A stretch of 64,000 bases of DNA from Liquorilactobacillus oeni DSM 19972. GTDB taxonomy: Bacteria > Bacillota > Bacilli > Lactobacillales > Lactobacillaceae. Positions 39,839-51,219 of this stretch are shown piece after piece (the stretch's first letter is position 1; every line of letters begins with the position of its first letter). The DNA lies in contig NZ_AZEH01000041.1 in NCBI RefSeq assembly GCF_001436275.1, positions 1-64,000 on the forward strand, in the 5' to 3' direction. The notes under the pieces are model-generated. The model saw only the letters and a list, made by a program, of their open reading frames with translations, was not told the DNA's origin and searched no databases. The position numbers and the translations under genes are program-made.

Positions 39839-39937
39839 CACTTTTTATAACAAAGGTTTCCCCTCGTAAGGGTACTTAGGACTAGACTAGGTTTTTACCA
39901 ACATCGTAACGTCCAGTTATTGTTATAAAAGTGACAA
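39839..39937 (-). ncRNA. L17DE-type RNA element downstream of rplQ
   Basis: On the minus strand a closing stem CACTTTTATAACAA ... TTGTTATAAAAAGTG spans about 95 bases and encloses CCTAGTCTAGTCCTAAG and CCCTTACGAGGGG hairpin segments. Its position, directly after the L17 gene in a lactobacillus, matches the L17 downstream element described in Lactobacillales. It could act in the 3' region of the ribosomal transcript or ahead of ecfA1. I cannot align it here, so the call rests on position and structure. Confidence 0.65.
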
Positions 39938-39953
39938 TACTTAATTATTTAAT

Positions 39954-40337
39954 TTAGTCAACCAGTTCAAGAACAACCATTTTAGCAGCGTCTCCGCGAC
40001 GTTCACTCATCTTTAAGATTCGTGTATAACCGCCATTGCGTTCTTTAAAGCGTGGTGCTACATCAGCAAAAAGCTTCTGCAGAGCAGTCTGTACAACTAC
40101 ATCATCACCGTCTTCTTTCACATCCGCTACAACATCCATTAAATAAGATGCAGCACTTCTGCGCGAAACCAAGTCGCCCTTTTTGCCCAGTGAAATCATC
40201 TTTTCAACTGTCTTACGTACTTCCTTTGCACGAGGTTCAGTTGTAACAATTTTTTCATTAACAAGTAAGTCAGTCGTCAAATTACGTAACATTGCTTTGC
40301 GGTGTCCACTGGTACGTCCTAATTTACGGTAACCCAT
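39954..40337 (-). CDS. rplQ: 50S ribosomal protein L17
   Basis: 127 residues. [23 protein letters not shown] at the start and the [17 protein letters not shown] end are typical. It binds near the peptide exit tunnel. Last gene of the alpha part of the ribosomal cluster. Confidence 0.98.
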   Translation of the reverse strand: MGYRKLGRTSGHRKAMLRNLTTDLLVNEKIVTTEPRAKEVRKTVEKMISLGKKGDLVSRRSAASYLMDVVADVKEDGDDVVVQTALQKLFADVAPRFKERNGGYTRILKMSERRGDAAKMVVLELVD

Positions 40338-40370
40338 GGGTCAATTCCCTCCCTTGTTTTTCTATTAATA

Positions 40371-41315
40371 TTAGTCATCATGACGTAATGATAGCCCAAG
40401 ATCAGTTAACTTATTTTTAACTTCCTCTAGTGATTTACGTCCTAAATTACGGACCTTCATCATATCAGCCTCAGATTTATTAGCTAACTCCTGCACCGTA
40501 TTAATACCCGCACGTTTCAAACAGTTATAAGAACGAACAGATAAGTCAAGCTCTTCAATCGTCATCTCAAGCATTTTTTCTTTATGCGTTTCTTCTTTTT
40601 CAACCATAATTTCAGCATTCTTAGCCTCATCTGTCAGGTTAACGAATAAAGTTAAATGCTCTGTTAAAATTTTGGCTGACAAACTAATAGCTTCGCTAGG
40701 TGAAACAGCCCCATTAGTCCATACATCTAAAGTCAGCTTGTCATAGTCATCTTTTTGACCAACACGTGTTTTTTCTACTTGGTAATTAACACGTTCGATC
40801 GGGGTATAAATTGAGTCAATTGGCAAAACACCGATCGGCATATCGTCCGCTTTAACTTTATTTTCATCAGCTGAAACATAGCCACGACCAGTATTAGCAT
40901 TCATTCGTACATGGAAAGATGCGCCTTCGGCAACTGTACAAATGTACAAATCCGGATTCAATATCTCTACATCGCTGCTGCCTTGAATATCACTGGCCTT
41001 GACTTCTAAAGGACCATTAACATTGATTTCCAAAGTTTGAGCCTCTTCCGAATCAATACGCAGTGCGACTTTCTTCAAGTTTAAAATAATTTGTGTAACA
41101 TCTTCAAGCACACCTTTGATAGTTGAAAATTCATGCAATACTCCATCAATTTGGATACTTGTAATTGCTGCACCAGGTAGAGAAGAAAGCAAAATTCGAC
41201 GAAGAGAGTTGCCTAATGTTGTCCCATAACCACGTTCGAGTGGTTCTACAACAAATTTGCCATAATCATGACTTTCTTCTATTTTATGAATTTTTGGTTT
41301 TTCAAATTCGATCAT
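40371..41315 (-). CDS. rpoA: RNA polymerase alpha subunit
   Basis: 314 residues. The N-terminal assembly domain (about 1-230) holds [25 protein letters not shown], and the C-terminal domain (about 245-314) holds [16 protein letters not shown] and [14 protein letters not shown], which contact UP elements and regulators. The ATG at 41315 with AAAGGGG upstream is chosen; the TTG seven codons earlier is unlikely. Confidence 0.98.
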   Translation of the reverse strand: MIEFEKPKIHKIEESHDYGKFVVEPLERGYGTTLGNSLRRILLSSLPGAAITSIQIDGVLHEFSTIKGVLEDVTQIILNLKKVALRIDSEEAQTLEINVNGPLEVKASDIQGSSDVEILNPDLYICTVAEGASFHVRMNANTGRGYVSADENKVKADDMPIGVLPIDSIYTPIERVNYQVEKTRVGQKDDYDKLTLDVWTNGAVSPSEAISLSAKILTEHLTLFVNLTDEAKNAEIMVEKEETHKEKMLEMTIEELDLSVRSYNCLKRAGINTVQELANKSEADMMKVRNLGRKSLEEVKNKLTDLGLSLRHDD

Positions 41316-41400
41316 TCTTATCTTTACCCCTTTCAAAGCGCTGCGTGTAATCTGGCAAAAACATTATGAAGATTTACCTCAAAATGAATACGATACCATA

Positions 41401-41790
41401 TTAAACACGGCGACGCTTTGGAGGACGACATCCATTATGAGGAACTGGAGTAACATCACGAATAGAAGTTACTTCAAGACCTGTTGTTTGTAATGCACGA
41501 ATAGCAGCTTCACGACCTGATCCTGGTCCCTTTACTGCAACTTCAACACTCTTCATGCCATGTTCCATTGATCCTTTAGCTGCAGCTTCAGCGGCCATTT
41601 GAGCAGCAAACGGAGTAGACTTACGGCTACCCTTAAAGCCCAATGAACCTGCAGATGACCAAGCAATTGCATTCCCATGAACATCTGTAATCATAACTAA
41701 AGTATTGTTGAATGTTGAATGAATATGAGCAACACCGCTTTCGATATTTTTCTTTACGCGGCGCTTACGTGTACCTTTTTTAACTGCCAT
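41401..41790 (-). CDS. rpsK: 30S ribosomal protein S11
   Basis: 129 residues. [33 protein letters not shown] and the end [17 protein letters not shown] are standard. Platform protein near the Shine-Dalgarno helix. Confidence 0.98.
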   Translation of the reverse strand: MAVKKGTRKRRVKKNIESGVAHIHSTFNNTLVMITDVHGNAIAWSSAGSLGFKGSRKSTPFAAQMAAEAAAKGSMEHGMKSVEVAVKGPGSGREAAIRALQTTGLEVTSIRDVTPVPHNGCRPPKRRRV

Positions 41791-41814
41791 GAATTAGCTA
41801 ACCCCCTTTATTAT

Positions 41815-42180
41815 TTATTTCTTCTTACCAGCAATCGAAGTGACTGGGCCTTTGCATGTTCGTGCATTATTTTTCGTGTTTTGACCACGAGATGGTAAAT
41901 GACGACGATGACGCAAGCCTCGGTAAGAACCGATTTCTGAAAGACGTTTGATATCCAAACTGACTCCACGGCGAAGATCGCCTTCAACCTTATAGTTGTC
42001 AACAGCAGCACGAATTTTATCTTCCTGGTCTGTTGTCAGATCACGGACACGAATGTCTGCAGAAACACCAGCTTCTGCCAAAATCTTTTCTGCGGTAGTG
42101 TTACCGATTCCATAAATGTAAGTTAAGCCGATCACTATACGCTTATCACGCGGTAAATCGACACCTGCAATACGAGCCAT
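41815..42180 (-). CDS. rpsM: 30S ribosomal protein S13
   Basis: 121 residues. [25 protein letters not shown] at the start and [24 protein letters not shown] near the end are typical. It sits in the 30S head and contacts L5 of the large subunit. Confidence 0.98.
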   Translation of the reverse strand: MARIAGVDLPRDKRIVIGLTYIYGIGNTTAEKILAEAGVSADIRVRDLTTDQEDKIRAAVDNYKVEGDLRRGVSLDIKRLSEIGSYRGLRHRRHLPSRGQNTKNNARTCKGPVTSIAGKKK

Positions 42181-42201
42181 AACAATTACACCTCCTAATT
42201 T

Positions 42202-42318
42202 TTACTTTCCTTGACGTTGTTTGTGCTTTGGATTCGAGCAAATTACCATAACACGTCCTCTGCGTTTAATCACTTTACAGTGTTCGCACATTGGTTTTAC
42301 TGATGGTCTTACCTTCAT
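42202..42318 (-). CDS. rpmJ: 50S ribosomal protein L36
   Basis: 38 residues, too short to be caught by length cut-offs. [20 protein letters not shown], then [14 protein letters not shown], gives the zinc site C11, C14, C27, H32, so this is the zinc-binding (C+) form. An AGGAGGT-type site precedes the ATG. It lies between infA and rpsM as usual. Confidence 0.97.
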   Translation of the reverse strand: MKVRPSVKPMCEHCKVIKRRGRVMVICSNPKHKQRQGK

Positions 42319-42355
42319 GAATTATACCTCCCATAGATATTTGATGGAGTACAAT

Positions 42356-42574
42356 CTATTTAAAGCGATAGGTAATGCGACCCTTAGTCAAATCGTAAGG
42401 GGACATTTCAACTGTTACCCTGTCACCAGGTAAAATGCGAATATAATGCATTCGAATCTTCCCAGAAACATGAGCTAAGATTTCATGCCCATTTTCGAGT
42501 TCAACTTTGAACATCGCATTGGGTAATGTTTCTTTAATCTTACCCTCAATTTCAATCACATCATCTTTCGCCAC
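42356..42574 (-). CDS. infA: Translation initiation factor IF-1
   Basis: 72 residues, one S1-like OB fold ([40 protein letters not shown]). Binds the ribosomal A site during initiation. AAGGAGGT precedes the start. Driven from within the operon by its own promoter (42708-42736) behind a 130-base leader. Confidence 0.98.
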   Translation of the reverse strand: MAKDDVIEIEGKIKETLPNAMFKVELENGHEILAHVSGKIRMHYIRILPGDRVTVEMSPYDLTKGRITYRFK

Positions 42575-42625
42575 GCAAAAGTACCTCCTTAAATAATTTC
42601 AAAACTTCACACATAGTAAACAGCA

Positions 42626-42644
42626 GACACTTTAAATAAGTGTC
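42626..42644 (-). promoter_or_regulatory. Hairpin in the infA leader
   Basis: GACACTT/AAGTGTC form a 7-pair stem in the leader between the internal promoter and infA. Further upstream AGTCTGCCTATTTAGAC can form a second stem. Possible site of translational or attenuation control; no known class recognised. Confidence 0.45.
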
Positions 42645-42707
42645 CTTCCCGCAAGTTAACCCGTCTAAATAGGCAGACTTCCCCTGTTGAAAAGTTAAAC
42701 CTGGAAT

Positions 42708-42736
42708 ATTATATCATCTAATAAATTTTAAAGCAA
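42708..42736 (-). promoter_or_regulatory. Internal promoter for infA-rpmJ-rpsM-rpsK-rpoA-rplQ
   Basis: TTGCTT (42736-42731), a 17-base spacer and TATAAT (42713-42708), between adk and infA. It allows the alpha part, including rpoA, to be made independently of the S10 promoter. The same TTGCTT -35 box appears in the S10 promoter. Confidence 0.72.
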
Positions 42737-42757
42737 GCCTCAGAGTTATAATAACCA

Positions 42758-43483
<726 letters not shown>

Positions 43484-43500
43484 TCAACCTAATTCAATTA

Positions 43501-44796
43501 TTATCTGATGAAACCAACATACTCGCGTTTCATCATCATACCTTTTAATTGTCTAATAGATTCAAGCGCAACTCCAACAACGATCAGCAAACTAGTACCG
43601 CCCAAACCAATCGATTCATCAAGTCCCCACAGATTAGATGCAATTAAAGGAATCAGTGAAACTAATCCTAAGAAAAGTGAACCAACTGAACTTAACCGCA
43701 TTAAAAGGCGTGAGACATATTTTTCAGTTTCTTTACCAGGCCAAACACTCGGAATATAACTTCCTTGCTTCTGAAGATTTTCAGATAACTTTTCTGGATT
43801 AACCTGTACAAAAGCATAGAAAAATGTGAACACTACGATTAAAAGGGTATAAAGGATCATACCGCCTAGTGCCTGCATATTGAAAATATTAGTTAACACC
43901 TTATACCATGTGTCTTCACCATAACTTTGAGTGAAGGCCATTAAAATAGTTTGAGGTGTTGCAATAAATGAACTTGCAAAAATCACCGGAATAACTCCAG
44001 CAACATTAATTTTCAATGGTAAATAAGAATTATTTGTGGCACCAGCTAAACGGCGGGTATATTGAATCGGAATTTTATAGTTAGCCTGTTGTACATAAGT
44101 AACAAAAGTAACAATTACTAAAATTGCCACCAACAGAACAACAACAAATAAAATTCCCTTCCATAACTCGCCTGATGAAGCATCAGCAAACTGCTCAGTA
44201 TAAATCTGTTTAACGCCCGTTGGTATTCTTGCTAAGATACCAGCCATGATAATCATAGAAATCCCGTTTCCAAAACCGCGATCGGTAATCATATCACCGA
44301 GCCACGTGGTGAATAAAGATCCACCAGTCAATACTACCCCAATGCTGACATAAGTCTGAACGCTAGGATTGTTAACCAAATTCAAACTGCTTAAAGCATT
44401 AAAACCAGCAGTGATACCAATTGACTGTACAAACGCAAGCACAATAGTTAAATATCTTGTAGCTTGATTCAGTTTTCTACGGCCAACTTCACCTTGTTTA
44501 CTCCATTCAACAAACCGTGGAACAATATCCATCTGTAATAGCTGCACAACAATCTGCGCAGTGATATAAGGTGAAACTCCCATTGCTAAAATAGAGTAAT
44601 TTGTTAAGCCGCCTCCGCTGAAAGTGTTCAAGATACTAACTAACCCTGAAGATGCAACGCTGCTCAAGGCTTTTGCGTTGATCCCAGGGACAGTGATGTA
44701 TGTGCCTAAGCGAAAGACAATCAAGACACCTAAGGTAAATAAGATTTTATTGCGGATCTCCTTTACAGCTAAGGCATTCTTCATTGTTTTCAGCAT
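43501..44796 (-). CDS. secY: Protein translocase subunit SecY
   Basis: Channel of the Sec translocon; 431 residues, ten membrane segments. FRLGTYITVPGINA at the start, MGVSPYITAQIVVQLLQMDIVP, the cytoplasmic loop NYKIPIQYTRRLAG and GYIPSVWPG-like GSYIPSVWPGKETEKYVSR are typical. Start ATG overlaps the rplO stop codon (TAATG). Confidence 0.98.
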   Translation of the reverse strand: MLKTMKNALAVKEIRNKILFTLGVLIVFRLGTYITVPGINAKALSSVASSGLVSILNTFSGGGLTNYSILAMGVSPYITAQIVVQLLQMDIVPRFVEWSKQGEVGRRKLNQATRYLTIVLAFVQSIGITAGFNALSSLNLVNNPSVQTYVSIGVVLTGGSLFTTWLGDMITDRGFGNGISMIIMAGILARIPTGVKQIYTEQFADASSGELWKGILFVVVLLVAILVIVTFVTYVQQANYKIPIQYTRRLAGATNNSYLPLKINVAGVIPVIFASSFIATPQTILMAFTQSYGEDTWYKVLTNIFNMQALGGMILYTLLIVVFTFFYAFVQVNPEKLSENLQKQGSYIPSVWPGKETEKYVSRLLMRLSSVGSLFLGLVSLIPLIASNLWGLDESIGLGGTSLLIVVGVALESIRQLKGMMMKREYVGFIR

Positions 44797-45230
44797 TAGA
44801 TCACCTCGGCTTGACCGCCAGCTGCTTCAATAGCTTGTTTAGCCGAAGCAGAAAATTTGTTAGCTTTCACGGTTAATTTTTTCGTCAATTCACCATTTGC
44901 TAAAACTTTAATACCATTTTTTTCATCCTTAATTACACCATTTTCTACTAAGAGAACAGGTGTAACTTCGGTATTTTCTTCAAACTTATTAAGAGTTTCA
45001 AGGTTTACAACAGCATATTCTTTACGATTAATATTTTGAAAACCGCGTTTAGGCATCCGACGGAATAATGGCATCTGGCCACCTTCAAACCCCAAACGAA
45101 CCTTGCCACGGGCTTTTTGGCCTTTTTGGCCACGTCCAGCAGTTTTTCCATTACCAGATGAAGTCCCGCGACCTACACGATTACGTGTCTGACGTGAATC
45201 TTCACTTGCTTTTAATTCGTGTAATTTCAT
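44796..45230 (-). CDS. rplO: 50S ribosomal protein L15
   Basis: 144 residues. [21 protein letters not shown], the Gly/Lys-rich [16 protein letters not shown] stretch and [19 protein letters not shown] are the L15 signature. Late-assembling 50S protein. Confidence 0.98.
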   Translation of the reverse strand: MKLHELKASEDSRQTRNRVGRGTSSGNGKTAGRGQKGQKARGKVRLGFEGGQMPLFRRMPKRGFQNINRKEYAVVNLETLNKFEENTEVTPVLLVENGVIKDEKNGIKVLANGELTKKLTVKANKFSASAKQAIEAAGGQAEVI

Positions 45231-45267
45231 CAGGTTGGCACCTCCTTATTAATAATTATAACATGTC

Positions 45268-45450
45268 TTATTCAGCAACTGAAACAGCTACCAAATGGTT
45301 AATTTTTGAAACTGCACCACGTGTTGCAGTATTATCTGGAAGCACAACAGAACTGTTGACACGTCCCAGTCCAAGCGCCTTTACAATTTCACGCTGGTTC
45401 TGAGGACGCCCAATGATACTGCGAGTTAAAGTAATTTTTAAATCAGCCAC
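45268..45450 (-). CDS. rpmD: 50S ribosomal protein L30
   Basis: 60 residues: [27 protein letters not shown] and [10 protein letters not shown] are typical. Start GTG behind GGAGG. Lies between rpsE and rplO. Confidence 0.97.
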   Translation of the reverse strand: MADLKITLTRSIIGRPQNQREIVKALGLGRVNSSVVLPDNTATRGAVSKINHLVAVSVAE

Positions 45451-45463
45451 AATTGAGTCCTCC

Positions 45464-45964
45464 TTATTCTGCTAAATGCTGGGCAGAAACCCCGCGAAGT
45501 GTTGCAACTTCTTCAGCACTCTTCATTCTTTTTAAACCATCTACTGTTGCACGAACAACGTTGATTGGTGTATTTGAACCAAGTGACTTACTTGTTACAT
45601 CGGCCACTCCAGCTAATTCCATGACAGCACGGACTGCTCCACCGGCTGCAACACCGGCACCGGCAATTGCAGGCTTTAATAAGATGCGGCTGCCACTGTA
45701 TTCACCAATAACTTTATGTGGAAGAGTTTCGTTAACCATCGGAACTTTAATAAGGTTTTTCCGTGCATCATCGACAGCTTTGCGAATAGCATCAGGAACT
45801 TCCTGAGCTTTACCTGTACCAAAACCCACATGTCCATTGTGATCACCAACAATTACAAGTGCAGCAAAGCGAAGACGACGTCCACCTTTAACAACCTTAG
45901 TAATACGGTTAATTGAAACAACACGATCTTCTAAATCTAATTGAGCTGGATCGATAAAAGTCAT
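45464..45964 (-). CDS. rpsE: 30S ribosomal protein S5
   Basis: 166 residues: double-stranded-RNA-binding N-terminal domain ([26 protein letters not shown]-like, here AALVIVGD) and C-terminal domain with [19 protein letters not shown]. Acts in decoding accuracy; the site of spectinomycin resistance changes in the loop near KVVKGG. Confidence 0.98.
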   Translation of the reverse strand: MTFIDPAQLDLEDRVVSINRITKVVKGGRRLRFAALVIVGDHNGHVGFGTGKAQEVPDAIRKAVDDARKNLIKVPMVNETLPHKVIGEYSGSRILLKPAIAGAGVAAGGAVRAVMELAGVADVTSKSLGSNTPINVVRATVDGLKRMKSAEEVATLRGVSAQHLAE

Positions 45965-45985
45965 AAATTAGTTTCCCTCCTTTTT

Positions 45986-46342
45986 TTAAAAGTCTAAGCC
46001 GTTTTCACGAGCTGCACTGGCAAGAGCTTCAATACGGCCATGATAGAGATAACCGCCACGATCAAAGACAACATCCTTGATTCCTTTTTCTGAAGCACGT
46101 TTTGCAACAGTTGCACCAACAGAAGCAGCACGTTCAACTTTTGTTTCACCGCTAACTTCTTTGTCTAATGTAGAGGCACTAACTAGCGTCACACCCGCTA
46201 CGTCATCAATTACTTGAGCGTAGATGTTTTTATTTGAACGATAAATATTTAAGCGTGGGCGCTTAGCTGTACCAGAGATCTTACCACGAACACGTGTATG
46301 ACGCTTTTGACGTGTTTTATTCTTATCTGGTTTTGAAATCAC
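45986..46342 (-). CDS. rplR: 50S ribosomal protein L18
   Basis: 118 residues: [31 protein letters not shown] and [16 protein letters not shown] are typical. Binds 5S rRNA. The start is GTG at 46342 behind AGAGGTGA; the GTG three codons earlier is part of that site. Confidence 0.97.
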   Translation of the reverse strand: MISKPDKNKTRQKRHTRVRGKISGTAKRPRLNIYRSNKNIYAQVIDDVAGVTLVSASTLDKEVSGETKVERAASVGATVAKRASEKGIKDVVFDRGGYLYHGRIEALASAARENGLDF

Positions 46343-46390
46343 TATTTTCACCTCTTGATTTTAATCTACAGTATTTTGAAAAGGACTTGA

Positions 46391-46927
46391 CTACTTACCA
46401 GTCTTACCTTCCTTACGACGAACGAACTCACCAACATAACGAATTCCCTTACCTTTATAAGGTTCAGGGGCACGAGTTAAGCGAATACGTGCTGCAAAAT
46501 CCCCAACTTCTTCTTTTGAAATTCCTGAAACAATAATTGAAGTTGCAGAAGGAGCTTCAATTTTCAGTCCATCTTCTGGAATGAATTCAACTGGGTGTGA
46601 ATAACCGACATTCAAGACAAGTTTATTCCCCTTCATCTGAGCACGGTAACCGACACCTTGAAGCTCTAATTCTTTTTTGAATCCCTCTGTAACGCCAACC
46701 ACCATGTTATGAAACAAAGCTCTTGTCGTACCATGCAATGCTTTTGTCTTATTGTCATCAGCTGGACGATCAAACTTAACAGTCTTTCCTTCAACTTCCA
46801 TTGAAATCTGATCAGAAAATTCTCTTGTTAATTCACCTTTTTGACCCTTAACAGTCACAGTGTTTCCGTCACGCTTCACTTCAACACCTTCAGGCAATAC
46901 AACTTCTTTATAACCAATACGACTCAC
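46391..46927 (-). CDS. rplF: 50S ribosomal protein L6
   Basis: 178 residues: [24 protein letters not shown], and the C-terminal [11 protein letters not shown] are typical. The GTG at 46927 is chosen, eight bases after GGAGG; a GTG three codons earlier overlaps that site. Confidence 0.97.
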   Translation of the reverse strand: MSRIGYKEVVLPEGVEVKRDGNTVTVKGQKGELTREFSDQISMEVEGKTVKFDRPADDNKTKALHGTTRALFHNMVVGVTEGFKKELELQGVGYRAQMKGNKLVLNVGYSHPVEFIPEDGLKIEAPSATSIIVSGISKEEVGDFAARIRLTRAPEPYKGKGIRYVGEFVRRKEGKTGK

Positions 46928-46956
46928 GAATGACACCTCCTCACTTCTTTTATTTC

Positions 46957-47355
46957 CTACCAGACGTACGCAAGTACTTCTCCGCCGATTTTTTTAGCAC
47001 GGGCTTCTTTATCAGTCATAACCCCTTCTGAGGTTGAGAGAATAGCAATTCCTAAACCGTTCAAAACCTTAGGAACTGAATCAGCTTTAACATATGAACG
47101 CAGTCCTGGTTTAGAAATTCTCTTGATTCCTGTAATAACACGTTCATTATTCTTATTGAACTTCAAGAAAACACGAATAATTCCTTGTTTATCATCATCT
47201 ATATATTCAACATCGCGGACAAACCCTTCATTTTTAAGGATCTCAGCGATATCATGTTTGATTTTTGAAGCAGGAACTTCAAATGATTCATGTCTCACAA
47301 CGTTAGCATTGCGAACACGAGTTAAGAAGTCTGCAATTGGATCAGTCACAGCCAT
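46957..47355 (-). CDS. rpsH: 30S ribosomal protein S8
   Basis: 132 residues: [24 protein letters not shown] and [27 protein letters not shown] are typical. Key 16S-binding protein and, in many bacteria, translational regulator of the spc genes. Confidence 0.98.
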   Translation of the reverse strand: MAVTDPIADFLTRVRNANVVRHESFEVPASKIKHDIAEILKNEGFVRDVEYIDDDKQGIIRVFLKFNKNNERVITGIKRISKPGLRSYVKADSVPKVLNGLGIAILSTSEGVMTDKEARAKKIGGEVLAYVW

Positions 47356-47384
47356 TAATTTGCCCTCCTTTACTTTATTTTGGA

Positions 47385-47570
47385 CTACCAGCTAGCCTTT
47401 TTCATACCAGGAATCTGACCTTTATGTGCAAGTTCTCGAAGGCAAACACGGCATAGCTTAAATTTGCGATAAACAGAATGCGGACGACCGCAGCGTGCAC
47501 AACGTGAATATTCTTGTGTTGAGAACTTAGCTTGGCGTTTATTCTTTGCAATTTGTGATTTTTTAGCCAA
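47385..47570 (-). CDS. rpsN: 30S ribosomal protein S14, zinc form
   Basis: 61 residues with the Cys4 zinc ribbon [20 protein letters not shown], the short type Z form found in low-GC Gram-positives. Lies between rplE and rpsH as usual. Confidence 0.98.
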   Translation of the reverse strand: MAKKSQIAKNKRQAKFSTQEYSRCARCGRPHSVYRKFKLCRVCLRELAHKGQIPGMKKASW

Positions 47571-47583
47571 TGTGAAACCCCCT

Positions 47584-48126
47584 TTATTTGGCGAATGGCA
47601 TTCCTAATTGTGTTAATAATTCTTTGGATTCTTCATCACTGTTAGCAGTTGTAACAATAACAATATCCATTCCGCGAACTTTGTTAACATTATCAAAATC
47701 AATTTCTGGGAAAATTAACTGTTCGTGAATCCCTAATGTATAATTTCCACGACCGTCAAATGCACGTTTACTTACACCATGAAAGTCACGCACACGTGGC
47801 AATGAAACTGAAACCAGTTTATCTAAGAATTCATACATACGCTGACCGCGTAATGTAACTTTAGTTCCGATCGGCATTCCTTCACGCAAACGGAAACCAG
47901 CAATTGATTTCTTTGCTTTTGTAACAACTGGCTTTTGACCAGAAATTAAAGTTAATTCTTCAACTGCTTCATCTAAATTCTTAGCGTTGCTGACAGCATC
48001 GCCAACACCCATATTGATCACAATCTTATCAACCTTTGGGACTTGCATGATTGAAGTATAATTAAACTTTTCCATCAATGATGGAGTAATGTTTTTATCA
48101 TATTTTTCTTTTAAACGATTAACCAT
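47584..48126 (-). CDS. rplE: 50S ribosomal protein L5
   Basis: 180 residues: [33 protein letters not shown], and [16 protein letters not shown] are typical. Binds 5S rRNA and the P-site tRNA elbow region. Confidence 0.98.
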   Translation of the reverse strand: MVNRLKEKYDKNITPSLMEKFNYTSIMQVPKVDKIVINMGVGDAVSNAKNLDEAVEELTLISGQKPVVTKAKKSIAGFRLREGMPIGTKVTLRGQRMYEFLDKLVSVSLPRVRDFHGVSKRAFDGRGNYTLGIHEQLIFPEIDFDNVNKVRGMDIVIVTTANSDEESKELLTQLGMPFAK

Positions 48127-48151
48127 GAAGAAAGTACTCCTCCTTTCCTAC

Positions 48152-48463
48152 CTACTTGTCAAGTGCCTTACCGGTTTTTTTCGAAATTCGAACTTTTTTA
48201 CCATCAGTAACTTTGTAACCTACGCGAGTTGCTTCATCATTATCTAAGTCAACCAGCATTACATTCGAAACATGAATAGGAGCCTCGATTTCTACAATGC
48301 CGCCGTTGGGGTTTGCATTACTTGGCTTTTGGTGTTTTTTTACAACATTTACACCCTTTACGATTACACGATCTTTAGCAGCAAAAATTTTTTCAACCGT
48401 ACCGGTTTTGCCTTTATCTTTACCTGCAATCACTTTAACCTTGTCATTTTTCTTAATGAACAT
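48152..48463 (-). CDS. rplX: 50S ribosomal protein L24
   Basis: 103 residues, KOW domain: [19 protein letters not shown], then [14 protein letters not shown]. Early assembly protein at the tunnel exit. Confidence 0.98.
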   Translation of the reverse strand: MFIKKNDKVKVIAGKDKGKTGTVEKIFAAKDRVIVKGVNVVKKHQKPSNANPNGGIVEIEAPIHVSNVMLVDLDNDEATRVGYKVTDGKKVRISKKTGKALDK

Positions 48464-48495
48464 TAATCTTGCACCTCCTTGCCAACATTGGTTTA

Positions 48496-48864
48496 TTACA
48501 ATACTTCAGGTGCTAGGGAAACAATCTTCATGAAGTTTCCATCACGCAATTCACGAGCAACTGGTCCGAAAATACGAGTTCCCTTTGGTGATTTGTCATC
48601 ACCAATAATAACTGCAGCATTTTCATCAAATTTGATGTAAGATCCATCTGTACGATGGGTACCAAATTTAGTACGCACTACAACAGCTTTAACCACATCG
48701 CCTTTTTTGACAACGCCACCTGGTGTTGCTTGTTTGACAGTAGCAACGATGGTATCACCAATATTTGCAGTCTTTACACGTGAACCTCCCAAAATCTTAA
48801 TAACTAAGATTTCACGAGCCCCCGAATTATCAGCAACTTTTAAACGACTTTCTTGTTGGATCAC
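48496..48864 (-). CDS. rplN: 50S ribosomal protein L14
   Basis: 122 residues: [26 protein letters not shown] and [29 protein letters not shown] are typical. Interface protein bridging to 16S. Confidence 0.98.
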   Translation of the reverse strand: MIQQESRLKVADNSGAREILVIKILGGSRVKTANIGDTIVATVKQATPGGVVKKGDVVKAVVVRTKFGTHRTDGSYIKFDENAAVIIGDDKSPKGTRIFGPVARELRDGNFMKIVSLAPEVL

Positions 48865-48934
48865 TTTGTGTGACCTCCTTTCGTTAACGAATCAGAATAC
48901 GAATCAAAGTATCTTTAACTAGGAACAAAGTAAC

Positions 48935-49201
48935 CTAGATAATAACTGCTTTTTCAACGATATCTAATAAACGGAACCGTTTTGTAGCTGACAATGGGCG
49001 AGTTTCCATAATTTTCACAATGTCTCCAACCTTAGCTTCGTTGTTTTCATCATGTGCCTTAAATTTTTTTGAATACTTAACACGTTTGTTGTATGTCTTA
49101 TGGTTCTTGTAGGTTTCAACAACAACTGTAATTGTTTTATCCATTTTGTCAGAAACAACACGGCCTTGATAGACTTTACGCTGGTTACGAGTTTCAGCCA
49201 T
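48935..49201 (-). CDS. rpsQ: 30S ribosomal protein S17
   Basis: 88 residues: [25 protein letters not shown] and [25 protein letters not shown] are typical OB-fold S17. Confidence 0.98.
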   Translation of the reverse strand: MAETRNQRKVYQGRVVSDKMDKTITVVVETYKNHKTYNKRVKYSKKFKAHDENNEAKVGDIVKIMETRPLSATKRFRLLDIVEKAVII

Positions 49202-49227
49202 ACTTTATTTTCCTCCTTCTTCGTATT

Positions 49228-49422
49228 CTATTTGTTCAATTCTTGTTGACGTAATGCGGTCTTAAGACGCGCAATTGTTTTACGTACTTCCTTCAAACGA
49301 GCGGTATTTTCCAATTGTCCGGTAGCTAACTGGAAACGAAGGTTAAATAATTCATCTTTGAACTGCTTTTCTTTTTCAAGCATTTCAGTAGTGGTTAATT
49401 CTTTAATTTCTTTAGTTTTCAT
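49228..49422 (-). CDS. rpmC: 50S ribosomal protein L29
   Basis: 64 residues: [43 protein letters not shown]-type helical hairpin (shown here as [18 protein letters not shown]). The ATG at 49422 is chosen (AGGTGG upstream); it overlaps the end of rplP. Confidence 0.97.
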   Translation of the reverse strand: MKTKEIKELTTTEMLEKEKQFKDELFNLRFQLATGQLENTARLKEVRKTIARLKTALRQQELNK

Positions 49423-49846
49423 GTGATTCGCCACCTACTTCCTCACGTCTTACAAACTTGGTCCTGATAGGGAGCTTGTAAGAAGCTAAGCGCAATGCTT
49501 CACGGGCAACTTCTTCTGAAACGCCGCCAATCTCAAACAGGATTTTACCGCGTTTAACAGGAGATACCCAGCCTTCAGGTGCACCTTTCCCAGAACCCAT
49601 ACGAACACCAATAGCTTTGGCAGTGTATGATTTGTGAGGGAAAATCTTAATCCAAACTTTCCCACCACGTTTCATATAACGTGTAATTGCAACACGACAA
49701 GCCTCAATCTGGCGGTTTGTGATCCAATGAGAATCAATCGCCTGCAAGCCGTACTCGCCAAAAGCAATTTCTTTTCCGCCTTTAGCTTCACCACGCATCT
49801 TGCCACGAAATTCGCGACGATACTTTGTACGTTTTGGTACTAACAT
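49412..49846 (-). CDS. rplP: 50S ribosomal protein L16
   Basis: 144 residues: [27 protein letters not shown], and [28 protein letters not shown]-type block ([17 protein letters not shown] seen). Sits near the A site. Confidence 0.98.
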   Translation of the reverse strand: MLVPKRTKYRREFRGKMRGEAKGGKEIAFGEYGLQAIDSHWITNRQIEACRVAITRYMKRGGKVWIKIFPHKSYTAKAIGVRMGSGKGAPEGWVSPVKRGKILFEIGGVSEEVAREALRLASYKLPIRTKFVRREEVGGESHEN

Positions 49847-49849
49847 AGG

Positions 49850-50506
49850 TTATTTCCCTCCTTTGCTATTTTCTTTCTTAGCAGGTAAAATTTCACCACG
49901 GTAAATCCAGACTTTAACACCTAATTTACCATAAGTAGTATGTGCTTCAGTCCAAGCATAATCAACATCTGCACGCAAAGTATGCAAAGGAACTGTTCCT
50001 TCTGAAAAATGCTCTACACGTGACATATCTGCCCCATTTAGACGGCCTGCAACTTGAACCTTAATTCCTTTTGCACCAGCACGCATTGTTCTTTGAATTC
50101 CTTGCTTCATTGCACGTCGGAATGCTACACGGTTTTCCAACTGTACAGCTACATTTTCACCGACCAGCTTTGCATCCAAGTCAGGTTTCTTGATTTCTAC
50201 AATGTTGATATGAACTCTTTTACCTGTTAAATCATTTAATTCTTTACGCAGTTTTTCGACTTCTGATCCACCTTTACCGATTACCATACCAGGTTTTGCA
50301 GTATGAATTGAAATATTAACACGTTTTGCGGCGCGTTCGATTTCAACGGTAGAGACAGATGCATCAGCTAATTTACTTGCAATATATTTACGGATGTGTA
50401 AATCTTCGTGCAGGTTTGCAGCAAAATCTTTTTCTGCATACCACTTTGCATCCCAGTCACGAATGATCCCAACACGTAATCCCGTTGGATTTATTTTTTG
50501 ACCCAC
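49850..50506 (-). CDS. rpsC: 30S ribosomal protein S3
   Basis: 218 residues: [23 protein letters not shown] domain with [17 protein letters not shown] (GxxG loop IGKGG), and the C-terminal [17 protein letters not shown]. At the mRNA entry site. Start GTG. Confidence 0.98.
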   Translation of the reverse strand: MGQKINPTGLRVGIIRDWDAKWYAEKDFAANLHEDLHIRKYIASKLADASVSTVEIERAAKRVNISIHTAKPGMVIGKGGSEVEKLRKELNDLTGKRVHINIVEIKKPDLDAKLVGENVAVQLENRVAFRRAMKQGIQRTMRAGAKGIKVQVAGRLNGADMSRVEHFSEGTVPLHTLRADVDYAWTEAHTTYGKLGVKVWIYRGEILPAKKENSKGGK

Positions 50507-50519
50507 GCATTATCCCTCC

Positions 50520-50867
50520 TTATTTGACAGATACAACTACAGTAATATGACTTGTACGTTTGTTGATTGGAGAAGCAGAACCCTTTGCACGAGGACGGAA
50601 GCGTTTAAGCGTAGGTCCTTCATTAACGTAAGCTTCGCTTACAACTAAATCTTCAACATCTAAGTCAAAATTATTTTCTGCATTTGCAATTGCTGATTTT
50701 AAAACTTTTTCGATGATTGGGGAGCCGGCTCTAGGAGTGAACTTTAAAATCCCTAATGCCTCAGCTACACTCTTGCCACGAATAAGGTCGATTACTAAGC
50801 GCGCTTTGCGTGCTGGAATTCGAACTGTTGTGGCAATTGCCCTTGCTGATGTTACCTGTTCAGCCAT
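50520..50867 (-). CDS. rplV: 50S ribosomal protein L22
   Basis: 115 residues: [22 protein letters not shown] and the tunnel-loop region [24 protein letters not shown]-type end ([19 protein letters not shown] seen). Its loop lines the peptide exit tunnel. Confidence 0.98.
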   Translation of the reverse strand: MAEQVTSARAIATTVRIPARKARLVIDLIRGKSVAEALGILKFTPRAGSPIIEKVLKSAIANAENNFDLDVEDLVVSEAYVNEGPTLKRFRPRAKGSASPINKRTSHITVVVSVK

Positions 50868-50889
50868 TTTTTAACCCTCCCTTATTTTT

Positions 50890-51174
50890 TTACTTAACAA
50901 CTGCTGTTTTCTTGTCTGCACTACCATGACCATGGAAAGTCCGTGTTGGAACAAATTCGCCCAATTTATGACCAACCATATCTTCTTGAATATATACAGG
51001 CACATGCTTACGACCATCATATACTGCGATTGTGTAACCAATAAAACTTGGGAAAATTGTTGAACGACGAGACCATGTTTTAATAACGGATTTCTTCTCT
51101 TGATCTGCTTGTGCTTCAATTTTTTTCATTAAATGAGCATCAGCAAAAGGTCCTTTTTTTAAACTACGACTCAA
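50890..51174 (-). CDS. rpsS: 30S ribosomal protein S19
   Basis: 94 residues: [41 protein letters not shown]-type core ([16 protein letters not shown] seen) and [15 protein letters not shown] are typical. Confidence 0.98.
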   Translation of the reverse strand: MSRSLKKGPFADAHLMKKIEAQADQEKKSVIKTWSRRSTIFPSFIGYTIAVYDGRKHVPVYIQEDMVGHKLGEFVPTRTFHGHGSADKKTAVVK

Positions 51175-51219
51175 AGTGAATCCTCCTTTCGGATCTTCTG
51201 ATATTAAGCAACTTTTATA

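Noticed and set aside
45453-45806. 117-codon plus-strand frame opposite rpsE
   Set aside because: Shadow of the S5 gene; composition and position follow from rpsE codon use.
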